Positions 1 through 8,237 of a stretch of DNA of 64,000 nucleotides are shown in pieces. Origin of the DNA: Fusibacillus kribbianus (GTDB lineage Bacteria; Bacillota; Clostridia; Lachnospirales; Lachnospiraceae); the NCBI RefSeq assembly GCF_030053595.1, contig NZ_JASGBQ010000005.1, positions 1 through 64,000 on the forward strand, read 5' to 3'. Numbering within the stretch: position 1 is the first letter of the stretch; each line of letters starts with the position of its first letter. Under the pieces are notes generated by a model. It did not search any database. It was given only the letters and a program-made list of their open reading frames with translations, and was not told where the DNA came from. A program made the position numbers and the translations under genes.

Positions 1-12
1 GTTATCAGACAT
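1..12 (-). CDS. Start of an unidentified gene cut by the window edge
   Basis: An ATG at 12-10 on the minus strand follows a strong AAAGGAGG site eight bases upstream. Only the first four codons (Met-Ser-Asp-Asn) lie in the window, so the product cannot be identified. A TATAAT-like -10 at 116-111 and the direct repeats just behind it probably belong to this gene's promoter, leaving a leader of about 90 bases. The start is well supported; the function is unknown. Confidence 0.6.
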
Positions 13-110
13 GGTTTTAGCCTCCTTTGTGAGATTTTTGTGTGGTAACTTAATTCTACCAAACGGCTATAGACCATGTCTATTTTTATGAAATTGAATT
101 TGCGAAACTA

Positions 111-195
111 ATTATACGTTATCGTGACGTCGATAACTATTGACACTATCAATTTGCAAAAAACTATTGACACTATCCACTATCACACTATCATC
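111..195 (-). promoter_or_regulatory. Promoter region with two direct repeats
   Basis: On the minus strand the 16-base word GATAGTGTCAATAGTT occurs exactly twice, at 177-162 and 150-135, with starts 27 bases apart. The shorter word GATAGTG recurs just upstream. A perfect TATAAT lies at 116-111. The matching -35 position overlaps the end of the downstream repeat and is poor, which would fit a promoter controlled by a DNA-binding protein at the repeats. This is inferred from sequence only; the regulator is unknown. Confidence 0.4.
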
Positions 196-263
196 ATGAT
201 GTCGTAATACAACAATTCAAGCTTATCAATCAAATTTTATATCGTTTTTGACCTATCTACAAT

Positions 264-298
264 AGAAAAGGCTATCCAATATTTAACTGAATAGCCAT
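264..298 (-). terminator. Probable terminator
   Basis: GGCTAT and ATAGCC (270-275 and 291-296) form a short hairpin. On the minus strand it is followed by a TTTTC run, placing it just after the small reading frame at 318-500. The stem is only six base pairs with a 15-base loop, so strength is uncertain. Confidence 0.45.
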
Positions 299-317
299 TA
301 AAAATGCAATTCTTTTT

Positions 318-500
318 CTAATTGTTTTCGGTATATCCGAACCTATAATCTTCGTCTATACCATGTGATGCCCCAATTGCAGCAATTTCATCAATCGGTA
401 AGCGTTCGTTGCTATAATCATTATCAAAGTTGTCTTCATGATATTTAAAACCACAACCTGGGCATTTATAATCTCCATTGTCCTTATAATCCCGTGTCAA
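318..500 (-). CDS. Small hypothetical protein, possibly a gene remnant
   Basis: The reading frame gives 60 residues with one CPGC pair near residue 13 and an acidic C-terminal half, suggesting half of a zinc ribbon. I do not recognise the family. The only start available is a TTG with no visible ribosome binding site, directly after an in-frame stop. It may therefore be the decayed 3' end of a longer gene. The AT-rich surroundings and the other short genes up to 1.7 kb suggest horizontally acquired DNA. Confidence 0.3.
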   Translation of the reverse strand: MTRDYKDNGDYKCPGCGFKYHEDNFDNDYSNERLPIDEIAAIGASHGIDEDYRFGYTENN

Positions 501-803
501 CTATCTTAACATAATAGATAAAGCCTTTCATATACCATAACAATACCTCTCTACCCAAGCTTATTCTAGAGAAATATTTTATTTTATGCCATAATTTGCA
601 GAATTCCGCAAATTAATGTGTGCGTAGCAGAACATCTTTATGTTCTGCTTGACTACTTCTAATTACAGACGAAACCAATGTCAATGGGGCATTTATGCCG
701 GCGCAGCCCTTGCCATTGATATTGGATGCAGTCTGTGATAAGCAAAATCACTATGTTTTAATCTGACACACGAGCCTCAACTAAAGTTCCGTTCTACAGC
801 TTA
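501..803. other. Stretch without a supportable gene
   Basis: AT-rich DNA with one perfect hairpin at 626-649 (AGCAGAACA / TGTTCTGCT). It lacks a T-run on either strand, so it is not an obvious terminator. A GC-richer patch at about 665-735 has an open minus-strand frame without start or binding site and may be a gene relic. I see no RNA gene. Confidence 0.4.
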
Positions 804-1106
804 TTATCGAAATAAGCCCTTCTTTTTTTTACCCCATATGCCATATTTATCTTTTGTATATCCCAATCCTTGAAGAAAAAAATCTGATAGAATCAAGCTT
901 AAATGTTGTTCCATAAATTGACAATACTCAAAATCGTAAAGGTCTTTATCGTCCAGTTCTCGTCCGCTATCATGCTTGTTTAATACTACTGTAAGTCTAT
1001 TTATACATTCTACATACTTTTCTGCAACACATGCACACTCTTTAGTTCCATATTTCATAAAGTCTTTTTCTGCATCCATTATAGCTTTACTTTTTTCCTC
1101 GGACAT
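804..1106 (-). CDS. Hypothetical protein, 100 aa
   Basis: The start at 1106 (Met-Ser-Glu-Glu-Lys) is chosen because GAGGTGG lies just before it; an in-frame ATG four codons upstream sits inside that site. The protein is mostly charged and looks helical, with a CAC motif near residue 25 and a basic end (GKKKKGLFR). It has no signal peptide or membrane segment. I do not recognise the family. It is one of a run of short minus-strand genes in AT-rich DNA and has no obvious partner. Real coding is likely because of the ribosome binding site; function is unknown. Confidence 0.55.
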   Translation of the reverse strand: MSEEKSKAIMDAEKDFMKYGTKECACVAEKYVECINRLTVVLNKHDSGRELDDKDLYDFEYCQFMEQHLSLILSDFFLQGLGYTKDKYGIWGKKKKGLFR

Positions 1107-1245
1107 AATCCACCTCATTAGATATATTTAAGAATCTATCTTGCTTAAGTCATCCTCCATAAACGTAAATTCACAACCTAGGCAATCCTTTCCTTGAAAC
1201 ATTCACCTCAAGGGACATTTCATTTTCCCCTAGTTTATGTAATTT

Positions 1246-1455
1246 TTATTGTTTAAACGGTCTTGAAAAAACCTTTCCATCCGCTTGTATCAATTCCTCC
1301 GCTTGCTCCGATACAAATTCTACGACCGGATGCCATGCCTCTTTGAAATGGAAAAAAAGTTCTCCGTCAATTTCCTTTATTGGACATGTGTAACATCTTC
1401 CTCCCGAAGTAATTTGACACAATCTAAGAATTTTGTTAATCCTTAAAACCAACAT
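1246..1455 (-). CDS. Hypothetical small protein with CxxC, 69 aa
   Basis: GAGGAGG eight bases before the ATG at 1455 marks this start rather than the ATG pair further upstream. The product has a CYTC pair in its middle and no membrane segment. It begins 19 bases after the stop of the 72-residue gene at 1475-1693, so the two probably form one transcript. The family is not recognised. Paired small genes of this type often lie in mobile DNA, but no mobility gene is visible here. Confidence 0.5.
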   Translation of the reverse strand: MLVLRINKILRLCQITSGGRCYTCPIKEIDGELFFHFKEAWHPVVEFVSEQAEELIQADGKVFSRPFKQ

Positions 1456-1474
1456 AATTACAACCTCCTCTGCA

Positions 1475-1693
1475 TTAAATATAATTTCTAAGCCAATCTG
1501 GCATGCTAGGATCATCAATTCCCCACGCCTCTACTCTCTCCTCAGCTTCATTCCACTCACTTTCTCGACCATCGAAGATTTTTTGTCGGTGACATTTGTA
1601 TTTAACAACCTCATCACCTTCAAGTCTGTATTCATTCCAGTAATAATTCTGCTTACCATAGCCCTTCCATTCTTTTGTAGTGTAAATAGTCAT
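1475..1693 (-). CDS. Hypothetical small protein, 72 aa
   Basis: A strong GGGGGAG site lies five bases before the ATG. The product is soluble and rich in Trp and Tyr ([17 protein letters not shown] near the N-terminus, MPDWLRNYI at the end). The composition resembles small proteins I associate with clostridial accessory DNA, but I cannot name a family. It is followed closely by the gene at 1246-1455, suggesting a two-gene unit. Confidence 0.55.
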   Translation of the reverse strand: MTIYTTKEWKGYGKQNYYWNEYRLEGDEVVKYKCHRQKIFDGRESEWNEAEERVEAWGIDDPSMPDWLRNYI

Positions 1694-1758
1694 GTTTTCT
1701 CCCCCTCTGTTCCCAAATTTATAAAGCTTTAAACTACTCGGCAGAATAATCCAATATA

Positions 1759-1801
1759 AAATATGAGAAGTGTTGTTCTTAATTAAACATTTCTCATATT
1801 T
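1759..1801 (-). terminator. Terminator after queA, boundary of core DNA
   Basis: A 16-base inverted repeat with one mismatch (1759-1774 and 1786-1801) encloses an 11-base loop. It lies 12 bases after the queA stop and is followed on the minus strand by TTTATATT. It also roughly marks the change from AT-rich accessory DNA to GC-richer core DNA. Confidence 0.65.
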
Positions 1802-1812
1802 ACAATGCGAAT

Positions 1813-2838
1813 TTATTCAATAAACATCGCATCCCCAAAGCTGAAAAACCGATACCGTTCCTTCACTGCCTCCTCGTAGGCGGCCAGCACATGCTCCCTT
1901 CCTGCCAGCGCCGACACAAGCATCAGAAGGGTAGACTGGGGAAGATGGAAATTGGTGATCAGCGCGTCAATACATTTAAAACGGTAACCGGGGTAAATAA
2001 AGATATCGGTCCAGCCGCTCTTTGCCGCCACAAATCCCTGCTCATCAGCAGCCGATTCCAGTGTCCTGCAGCTGGTGGTTCCAACGGAAATCACCCGGCG
2101 GCCTTCCCGCTTTGCCCGGTTGATCTTTTCCGCCTCTTTCTCCTCGATGCGGAAAAACTCCGAGTGCATATGATGCTCCTGAACATTTTCCACCTTCACC
2201 GGACGGAAGGTTCCAAGTCCCACATGGAGCGTCACACTGGCGAGCTCCACTCCCTTTGCCTGAATCTGCTCCAGGAGCTCTCTGGTGAAATGCAGTCCCG
2301 CTGTAGGAGCTGCTGCCGAACCATCGTATTTTGCATAGACCGTCTGATAGCGGTTTTTGTCCTTCAGCGGATGGGTAATATAAGGCGGCAGGGGCATCTG
2401 TCCCAGTCTGTCCAGGATTTCCTCAAAGATTCCTTCATAGGAAAACTGAATCAGCCTGTTTCCCTCTTCGACCACCTCCACGACCGTCCCCTTCAGAAGA
2501 CCGTCCCCGAAGGAGAGCACCGTCCCCGGCTTTGCCTTTTTGCCGGGCCGCACAAGGGTCTCCCAGATATTATCTTCCTTTCTTTTCAAAAGAAGTACTT
2601 CAATGGAAGCGCCCGTTTCCTCCTTGATTCCAAAGAGTCTGGCCGGAATCACCTTTGTATTGTTGATGACCAGACAGTCGCCTGCCTGAAGCTCATCAAT
2701 AATACTCTTAAACACCGTATGACGGATCTCTCCGGTCTCTCTGTCTAAAATCATCAGCCGGGAAGAGCTTCTGTCCTCCAGTGGATCCTGGGCGATCAGC
2801 TCCTCCGGCAGTTCATAATCAAAATCCTTCACATTCAT
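1813..2838 (-). CDS. queA: S-adenosylmethionine:tRNA ribosyltransferase-isomerase QueA
   Basis: Transfers and isomerises the ribosyl group of S-adenosylmethionine onto 7-aminomethyl-7-deazaguanine in tRNA, giving epoxyqueuosine in the wobble position of GUN-anticodon tRNAs. The 341 residues match the family's usual length. Family motifs are clear: the N-terminal [13 protein letters not shown] segment, [10 protein letters not shown] near residue 180, and [17 protein letters not shown] near residue 295. It starts 12 bases after the stop of the SH3-domain gene, so the two are probably cotranscribed, although no functional link is obvious. The other queuosine genes are not in the window. Confidence 0.97.
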   Translation of the reverse strand: MNVKDFDYELPEELIAQDPLEDRSSSRLMILDRETGEIRHTVFKSIIDELQAGDCLVINNTKVIPARLFGIKEETGASIEVLLLKRKEDNIWETLVRPGKKAKPGTVLSFGDGLLKGTVVEVVEEGNRLIQFSYEGIFEEILDRLGQMPLPPYITHPLKDKNRYQTVYAKYDGSAAAPTAGLHFTRELLEQIQAKGVELASVTLHVGLGTFRPVKVENVQEHHMHSEFFRIEEKEAEKINRAKREGRRVISVGTTSCRTLESAADEQGFVAAKSGWTDIFIYPGYRFKCIDALITNFHLPQSTLLMLVSALAGREHVLAAYEEAVKERYRFFSFGDAMFIE

Positions 2839-2850
2839 AGCGATAACCTG

Positions 2851-4143
2851 TTAATCCTCCGAGGGCTTCGCCGTTGTCAGGAAGCCTGCACCGATATAGC
2901 AGGTCTCACCATCGTAAATCACACGGCTCCAGCTGTCGTTGTAGCCTGTCCGCTTCAGGGATTCCCCTTCCAGAAGCGTACCGACAACCTCTGCATTTGC
3001 ATCGGGAGACTTGCGGATCCGTACACTCTCCTTGGCATAAACAGTCTCGTCCACTGATGTAAAGCCGTCTCCCTCTCCGGGAGCGGTCTTTGTAAGGAAG
3101 CCTGCGGCAATGTAGCAGGTCTCACCGTTGTATTCCACCCGGCTCCAGTTATCATTGTAGCCTGTCCGGTGGATGGACTGACCTCCTGCCAGTGTACCGG
3201 CTTCCTCTCCGTCCGCTGCAGGTGTCCTTCTGATCTTCACGTTTTCTTTCGCATAAACCGTCTCATCCACATCGGTAAAGTCGCTTCCCGACGCAGCTGG
3301 CGTGGTCTCCGCAGGTGTCTCCGCCTCTGTGGTCTCCGCAGGTGTCTCCGCCTCTGTAGTCTCCGCAGGCGTCTCCGCCTCTGTAGTCTCCGCCTGCTGA
3401 CCGCCATACAGCTTTGTCACCAGCGCATTCAGAGCTTCGTCGGATGCCATGGCTTCCGTCAGCCGGTCATCGGTTTCCTTCATCAGAGCCTTGACATCCT
3501 CTCTTGCATTGACCTCCTCCATGTAGGCTGCAACCTCATTATCCGTACCGACGTCCTGATTATAAATATACAGGGCTCCCTGATCGTTGGTGCAGACATA
3601 AAGACGGATCAGGCAGGGAGCTGCCGTACCGACATTTAAAAATTTCATATCATAAGCTACATAAACAATGTAGGTTCCATCAGAAGGCCCGTTCAGGGTA
3701 TAGCAGGCAATGTTCTGATAGTTCTCCACAAACTCCCGCTCTGCCTGAAGCTGCTCCGCGGAGATGGAATCTGACGAATTCACCAGTCCGGAAAGTGCTT
3801 CCACATCGCAGTTCTGAAGTGCCGTAAAATAATCATTGACAAGCTTATTGACTGCCTGATTGCCATCCTTTTCCAGACTGCCGCCCTTGAGCTCCGAAGC
3901 AGCCGACGAGGATTCGGCTGAAACACTGGGAGTCTCCTGCTGTTTTCCATCCTTTTTCAGCTTTCCAACTAGAATAATTGCTGTAACTACCACCAGAATA
4001 GCGACGAGGGCCATAATGATATATTTTCCATACATCTGCAGGAATTCTACAAACGAATTCTTTTTCCTGCGCCTGCGGCGGGAGGAGCCGCTGCTCTTCT
4101 GCGCGTTCCGTTCCTTCTTTTGCAGGGATTTCAGTTCGTCCAT
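2851..4143 (-). CDS. Membrane-anchored protein with two SH3b domains
   Basis: A 430-residue protein with a very basic cytoplasmic N-terminus (SSRRRRRKK), one membrane segment at about residues 41-63 (YIIMALVAILVVV...), an extracytoplasmic region of about 170 residues resembling the assembly domains of clostridial SH3 proteins, a Thr/Glu/Pro repeat linker, and two tandem bacterial SH3 domains (about 290-355 and 362-425). Each SH3 domain begins with DETVYAKE and contains RTGYND-WSRV. Bacterial SH3 domains commonly bind cell-wall peptides, so a role at the envelope is likely. There is no catalytic domain. It precedes queA with a 12-base gap. No specific function is recognised. Confidence 0.8.
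   Translation of the reverse strand: MDELKSLQKKERNAQKSSGSSRRRRRKKNSFVEFLQMYGKYIIMALVAILVVVTAIILVGKLKKDGKQQETPSVSAESSSAASELKGGSLEKDGNQAVNKLVNDYFTALQNCDVEALSGLVNSSDSISAEQLQAEREFVENYQNIACYTLNGPSDGTYIVYVAYDMKFLNVGTAAPCLIRLYVCTNDQGALYIYNQDVGTDNEVAAYMEEVNAREDVKALMKETDDRLTEAMASDEALNALVTKLYGGQQAETTEAETPAETTEAETPAETTEAETPAETTPAASGSDFTDVDETVYAKENVKIRRTPAADGEEAGTLAGGQSIHRTGYNDNWSRVEYNGETCYIAAGFLTKTAPGEGDGFTSVDETVYAKESVRIRKSPDANAEVVGTLLEGESLKRTGYNDSWSRVIYDGETCYIGAGFLTTAKPSED
3303..3393 (-). repeat. Tandem 30-base repeat coding for a TEAETPAET linker
   Basis: About three near-identical 30-base units inside the SH3-domain gene encode repeats of the ten-residue unit ETPAETTEA(E/T). The region forms the flexible linker between the membrane-proximal part and the SH3 domains. 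Such repeats vary in copy number by slippage. Confidence 0.8.
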
Positions 4144-4284
4144 CTAAAAGCCTCCTTTTCCTGATGCGGCCAAATGCCGCCATCTTGAGCATGAATTCAT
4201 AATAACAAAAAAACAGAGAAAAAGCAACACACTCATAATTATTTAAGTTTTTTTCGATTTTTCTATGTTTTTTCAATTTTCCTC

Positions 4285-4313
4285 TTGCCCTTCTGCCCTA
4301 AATGATGTAAAAT
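4285..4313 (+). promoter_or_regulatory. Promoter of tRNA-Arg
   Basis: TTGCCC, a 17-base spacer and TAAAAT end 22 bases before the tRNA-Arg gene. Spacing and position are those of a vegetative sigma-factor promoter. Confidence 0.6.
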
Positions 4314-4335
4314 ATCTTTTGTTGGACTTTGACAT

Positions 4336-4407
4336 GCACCTGTAGCTCAGTGGATAGAGCAGTGGCCTCCGGAGCCACGTGCGGTGGTTCGATTCCACTC
4401 AGGTGCA
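4336..4407 (+). tRNA. tRNA-Arg (anticodon CCG)
   Basis: A complete cloverleaf: acceptor stem GCACCTG/CAGGTGC, D arm with AGCTCAGTGGATAGAGC, anticodon stem GTGGC/GCCAC around loop CTCCGGA (anticodon CCG, reading CGG), T arm with GGTTCGATTCC. The discriminator is A and CCA is not encoded. Its promoter lies just upstream. Confidence 0.96.
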
Positions 4408-4556
4408 GTCCTTCTTTTATGGTCAGCCGTTCGGCATTTTCCCCATTTTGAAAAATTTATTTTTCTTTCATCTGTTCTGTTTCAGGGCTTTCTTTTTGTA
4501 CCTGGAACCAGACCTTTTCCCTATCAATTCTTTATTCCCATTCTGGAGGTATGTCT

Positions 4557-5489
4557 ATGAACTATTCTGAATTTTTATCCGCAGTCCGAAATAATATGGA
4601 AGATCGTTACAAAAACGGTGCTTCTGTCCTCATTCATCCGGTCCTCAAAAACAATGGGCTGCGCCTTGACGGCCTGCTGATCCTTCAGCCGGGAGAAAAT
4701 ATCTCTCCTACCATTTATCTCAATCCGTACTATGACCGTTATTTATCCGGCACCGGTCTGGAGGACATCCTCGACGATATTGAAGCAGCCTACGAGGAAC
4801 ATCATTATCCCATGAACTTCAACACTTCCCTGTTCCGGGATTTCTCCTATGTCCGGGACAAAATCTCCTTTCGTCTGATCAACCGCGCTTCCAATATGGC
4901 CCTCCTTTCCGACATTCCGTTTCTCCCTTTTCTCGATCTGGCCGTAGTCTTTTATTTTCACCTGGAGCATGAATTTTTCGGAAGCTCCACCGTGTTGATC
5001 CACAAGGAACACATGGCTCTCTGGGACACCGACTGCGAAGAACTTTACACCCTGGCCTGCGCCAACACCCGCTCCCTGACCGGCTGTGAGCTTTTCCCCA
5101 TGGAGACTCTGATCCGCTCCTTCCTCGACCCTTCCGACCAGTTTCCTCTTAAGAACCTGTCTTCTCTCTATGTCCTCACCAATAAATCCCAGATATTCGG
5201 CGCTGCCTGCCTCCTTTATGAGGATGTGCTGGCTGATTTTGCCCGGGTATGCGAAGATGATTTTTATGTGCTCCCCAGCTCTGTCCATGAGGTTCTCCTG
5301 CTCCCCGTCAAGAAAAGTCCCCCGGTCTCCAGTCTCCTTGACATGGTCCATGAAATCAACCGGACGGAGGTTCCCATCCAGGATGTTCTCTCCGATCAGA
5401 TCTACCTCTACCGTTGTGCAGTCGGAAAGCTGGGGCTTGTCCTCCTCACTCCCACCGCCCCGGAAAAGGTTTGTGAAAAAGACCTGTGA
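4557..5489 (+). CDS. DUF5688-like protein
   Basis: A 310-residue soluble protein. The ATG at 4557 is preferred over the one six bases upstream because it lies seven bases after GGAGG. The content resembles the DUF5688 family of unknown function common in Lachnospiraceae: an N-terminal helical part, an RLINRASN motif near residue 107, a central LDLAVVFYF segment and a C-terminal part with YRCAVGKLG. No enzyme motif, signal peptide or membrane helix is seen. It stands alone on the plus strand between tRNA-Arg and pnp. Confidence 0.7.
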   Translation: MNYSEFLSAVRNNMEDRYKNGASVLIHPVLKNNGLRLDGLLILQPGENISPTIYLNPYYDRYLSGTGLEDILDDIEAAYEEHHYPMNFNTSLFRDFSYVRDKISFRLINRASNMALLSDIPFLPFLDLAVVFYFHLEHEFFGSSTVLIHKEHMALWDTDCEELYTLACANTRSLTGCELFPMETLIRSFLDPSDQFPLKNLSSLYVLTNKSQIFGAACLLYEDVLADFARVCEDDFYVLPSSVHEVLLLPVKKSPPVSSLLDMVHEINRTEVPIQDVLSDQIYLYRCAVGKLGLVLLTPTAPEKVCEKDL

Positions 5490-5492
5490 ACT

Positions 5493-5527
5493 AAAAGGCT
5501 CCCTCCCACTGCCGTGGAAAGGAGCCT
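5493..5527 (-). terminator. Terminator between convergent pnp and the DUF5688-like gene
   Basis: AGGCTCC/GGAGCCT with an inner CCAC/GTGG stem. On the minus strand it ends in TTTTAG, making it the pnp terminator. It may also stop plus-strand transcription, since the two genes converge here. Confidence 0.75.
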
Positions 5528-5554
5528 CCCTCTATTGCATATTCTGCTGTTCCA

Positions 5555-7666
5555 TTATTCTTCCGTCTGCTTCTCTTCCTGAGGAACATCCTTCATAGAA
5601 AGATTGATTCTTCCCATGCGGTCGATCTCCAGAACCTTTACAGTCACTTCATCGCCGATGTTTACCACATCCTCAACCTTTGCAACCCGCTTCTGGGACA
5701 GCTTGGAAATGTGAATCAGACCATCCTTATTGGGAGCCAGCTCTACGAAAGCGCCGAAATTCATGATGCGGACTACCTTGCCGGTGATGATCTCGCCGGG
5801 CTCCACATCGTTGACAATGCGGTTGATGATGGTGATGGCCTTCTCGATCATCACCTTGTCGGTGCCACATACAGATACGGAACCATCATCCTCAATATCG
5901 ATCTTTACGCCGGTCTCCTCAATGATCTTATTGATCACCTTGCCCTGCTTGCCGACCACATCACCGATCTTGGTAGGATCGATCTGAATCTGGGAGATCT
6001 TCGGTGCATATTTTCCGACCTCAGCTCTGGGTTCTGCAATCACAGGAGCCATAACCTCATCGAGAATGTACAGTCTTGCCTCTCTTGTTCTGGCAATTGC
6101 CTCCTCGATGATCGGTCTTGTAAGGCCGTGGATCTTGATATCCATCTGGATCGCGGTAATACCCTTGTGGGTACCTGCCACCTTAAAGTCCATATCGCCG
6201 AAGAAATCCTCCAGGCCCTGGATATCCGTCAGTACAATGTAATCGTCATCGGTATCGCCGGTCACCAGACCGCAGGAAATACCGGCAACGGCACTCTTGA
6301 TGGGCACGCCTGCTGCCATCAGAGAAAGAGAGGATGCACATACGCTGGCCTGAGAGGTGGAACCGTTGGATTCCAGAGTCTCCGATACGGTTCTGATGGC
6401 GTAGGGGAATTCCTCCTCGCTGGGCAGAACCGGCAGAAGCGCTCTCTCTGCCAGTGCGCCGTGACCGATCTCCCGGCGTCCCGGTCCTCTGCTGGGCTTT
6501 GTCTCGCCTACAGAGTAGGACGGGAAATTGTAATGGTGCATATATCTCTTGGAGGTCTCGTTTTCATCAAGACCGTCCAGCTTCTGACGCTCGGAAAGAG
6601 GAGCCAGAGTGCAGGCATTGAGGATCTGAGTCTGTCCGCGGGTAAACATGCCGGAGCCGTGTACTCTCGGCAGAATATCGATCTCTGCTGCCAGAGGACG
6701 GATCTGAGTGATCGCACGGCCGTCAGGACGCTTGTGATCCTTGAGGATCATCTTGCGGACTGTTTTTTTCTGATATTTGTAAAGTGCTTCGCCGATCAGA
6801 GGCAGCCAGTCGGGATGCTCCTCCGCGTAACGCTCCTCCAGCTTCTCGGTCAGCTTCTTGATGTTCTCCTCGCGCACCTGCTTCACGTCGGTGAACACGG
6901 CCTCTTCCATCTCCTCGCCGGTGATGGCAGTCGTCATGTCATCCCAGAGCTCAGCAGGAACTTCACAGCTCTCATAGGAATGCTTGGGCTTTCCGCACTC
7001 TGCCACAATGGTATCGATGAACTTGATAATCTCCTGATTCAGGGCATGGGCTGCAAAAATAGCCTCGATCATCTTTGCCTCAGGCACCTCATTGGCGCCG
7101 GCTTCGATCATGATAACCTTATCTCTGGTGGAAGCAACCGTCAGAGCCATATCCGATACCTGCTTCTGTGCTGCAGTGGGATTGAATACAAACTCTCCGT
7201 CGATCATACCCACCTGAGTAGCAGCAGTCGGGCCGTCAAAGGGAATATCGGAGATCGATACTGCGATGGCGGAACCCAGCATAGCAGTCAGCTCCGGGCT
7301 GCACTCAGGATCCACAGACATAACCAGGTTGTTCAGGGTAACATCATTTCTGTAATCCTTCGGGAATAGAGGACGCATGGGGCGGTCGATGACACGCGCT
7401 GTCAGGATCGCATTCTCAGACGCCTTTCCCTCTCTCTTATTGAAGCCTCCGGGGATCTTGCCCACAGAATACAGCTTCTCCTCAAACTCTACACTCAGCG
7501 GGAAGAAATCAATGCCCTCCCTGGGCTTGTCTGAAGCCGTTGCAGTCGAAAGCACCACAGTATCACCATAGTGCATGAATGCAGCACCATTGGCCTGCGC
7601 TGCGACACGGCCCACATCAACGGTCAGGGTTCTTCCGGCCAGTTCCATTGAAAAACTCTTATACAT
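5555..7666 (-). CDS. pnp: Polyribonucleotide nucleotidyltransferase (PNPase)
   Basis: Degrades RNA 3' to 5' by phosphorolysis and can add tails in reverse. The start at 7666 (MYKSFSMELAG) follows AAGGAG, giving 703 residues, normal for the family. Two RNase PH cores are separated by a helical domain. The second core contains LTDIQGLEDFFGDMDFKVAGT-type residues. It is followed by a KH domain (IGDVVGKQGKVINKI, near 570) and an S1 domain (GKVVRIMNFGAFVEL, near 630). The gene lies downstream of rpsO, the usual order. A terminator separates the two, so most pnp mRNA should come by read-through or from a promoter in the 180-base gap. Confidence 0.98.
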   Translation of the reverse strand: MYKSFSMELAGRTLTVDVGRVAAQANGAAFMHYGDTVVLSTATASDKPREGIDFFPLSVEFEEKLYSVGKIPGGFNKREGKASENAILTARVIDRPMRPLFPKDYRNDVTLNNLVMSVDPECSPELTAMLGSAIAVSISDIPFDGPTAATQVGMIDGEFVFNPTAAQKQVSDMALTVASTRDKVIMIEAGANEVPEAKMIEAIFAAHALNQEIIKFIDTIVAECGKPKHSYESCEVPAELWDDMTTAITGEEMEEAVFTDVKQVREENIKKLTEKLEERYAEEHPDWLPLIGEALYKYQKKTVRKMILKDHKRPDGRAITQIRPLAAEIDILPRVHGSGMFTRGQTQILNACTLAPLSERQKLDGLDENETSKRYMHHYNFPSYSVGETKPSRGPGRREIGHGALAERALLPVLPSEEEFPYAIRTVSETLESNGSTSQASVCASSLSLMAAGVPIKSAVAGISCGLVTGDTDDDYIVLTDIQGLEDFFGDMDFKVAGTHKGITAIQMDIKIHGLTRPIIEEAIARTREARLYILDEVMAPVIAEPRAEVGKYAPKISQIQIDPTKIGDVVGKQGKVINKIIEETGVKIDIEDDGSVSVCGTDKVMIEKAITIINRIVNDVEPGEIITGKVVRIMNFGAFVELAPNKDGLIHISKLSQKRVAKVEDVVNIGDEVTVKVLEIDRMGRINLSMKDVPQEEKQTEE

Positions 7667-7789
7667 AGGATTCTCCTTTTCTTTGGAGGCAGAAGACACC
7701 GAAACTACTGAAAAACTCAGCTTGCCCGCGGAACCTGGGCTTTTCAGTGGTCTCGAATGTAAACTCCTGCCTGGTCAACAGTTCCTTGA

Positions 7790-7826
7790 AATTTTTAAAA
7801 GAACAGGGTGGAGTTCCTCCACCCTG
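7790..7826 (-). terminator. Terminator after rpsO
   Basis: A perfect ten-base stem CAGGGTGGAG/CTCCACCCTG (7804-7826) with a three-base loop, followed on the minus strand by TTCTTTTAAAAATTT. It lies in the rpsO-pnp gap. In other bacteria this gap also carries RNase III/PNPase control of pnp, which cannot be judged here. Confidence 0.85.
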
Positions 7827-7845
7827 ATGCTTTCCAATTCCGCAA

Positions 7846-8112
7846 TTATTTTCTGATACCAAGACGTGCGATCAGGTTACGGTATGCTTCGATATCGTTT
7901 CTCTTCAGATAATCCAGAAGACCACGTCTCTGTCCTACCATTTTCAGAAGGCCGCGTCTGGAATGATGATCCTTCGGATTCTCCTTCAGATGCTCGGTAA
8001 GCTCTGCAATTCTCTCGGTGAGGATTGCGATCTGAACCTCAGGTGAACCGGTGTCTCCAGGCTTTCTTCCATACGCTGCGATAATCTCTGCTTTCTTTTC
8101 CTTTGAAATCAT
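7846..8112 (-). CDS. rpsO: 30S ribosomal protein S15
   Basis: Binds 16S rRNA in the platform of the small subunit. The start at 8112 (MISKEKK) follows GGAGG eight bases upstream, giving 88 residues, the standard S15 length. The family segments [26 protein letters not shown] and [10 protein letters not shown] are present. A consensus promoter lies about 95 bases upstream, so rpsO can be transcribed independently of ribF. S15 controls its own translation through the mRNA leader in several bacteria; the leader at 8113-8199 is long enough, but I do not recognise a specific fold. Confidence 0.98.
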   Translation of the reverse strand: MISKEKKAEIIAAYGRKPGDTGSPEVQIAILTERIAELTEHLKENPKDHHSRRGLLKMVGQRRGLLDYLKRNDIEAYRNLIARLGIRK

Positions 8113-8205
8113 GTTTGTTTCCTCCTTATTTTTCATTCACACCGGACACCCGGCATTGGTTGGAGTATCCATATGCTGAGCATCGGCGCATTTTCACACC
8201 ATTGT

Positions 8206-8234
8206 AGTATAGCATACGTGCTTCCGATTGTAAA
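8206..8234 (-). promoter_or_regulatory. Promoter of rpsO
   Basis: On the minus strand TTTACA (8234-8229), a 17-base spacer and TATACT (8211-8206). It lies immediately after the ribF stop codon and would start an mRNA with a leader of about 85 bases before rpsO. Confidence 0.75.
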
Positions 8235-8237
8235 CTG

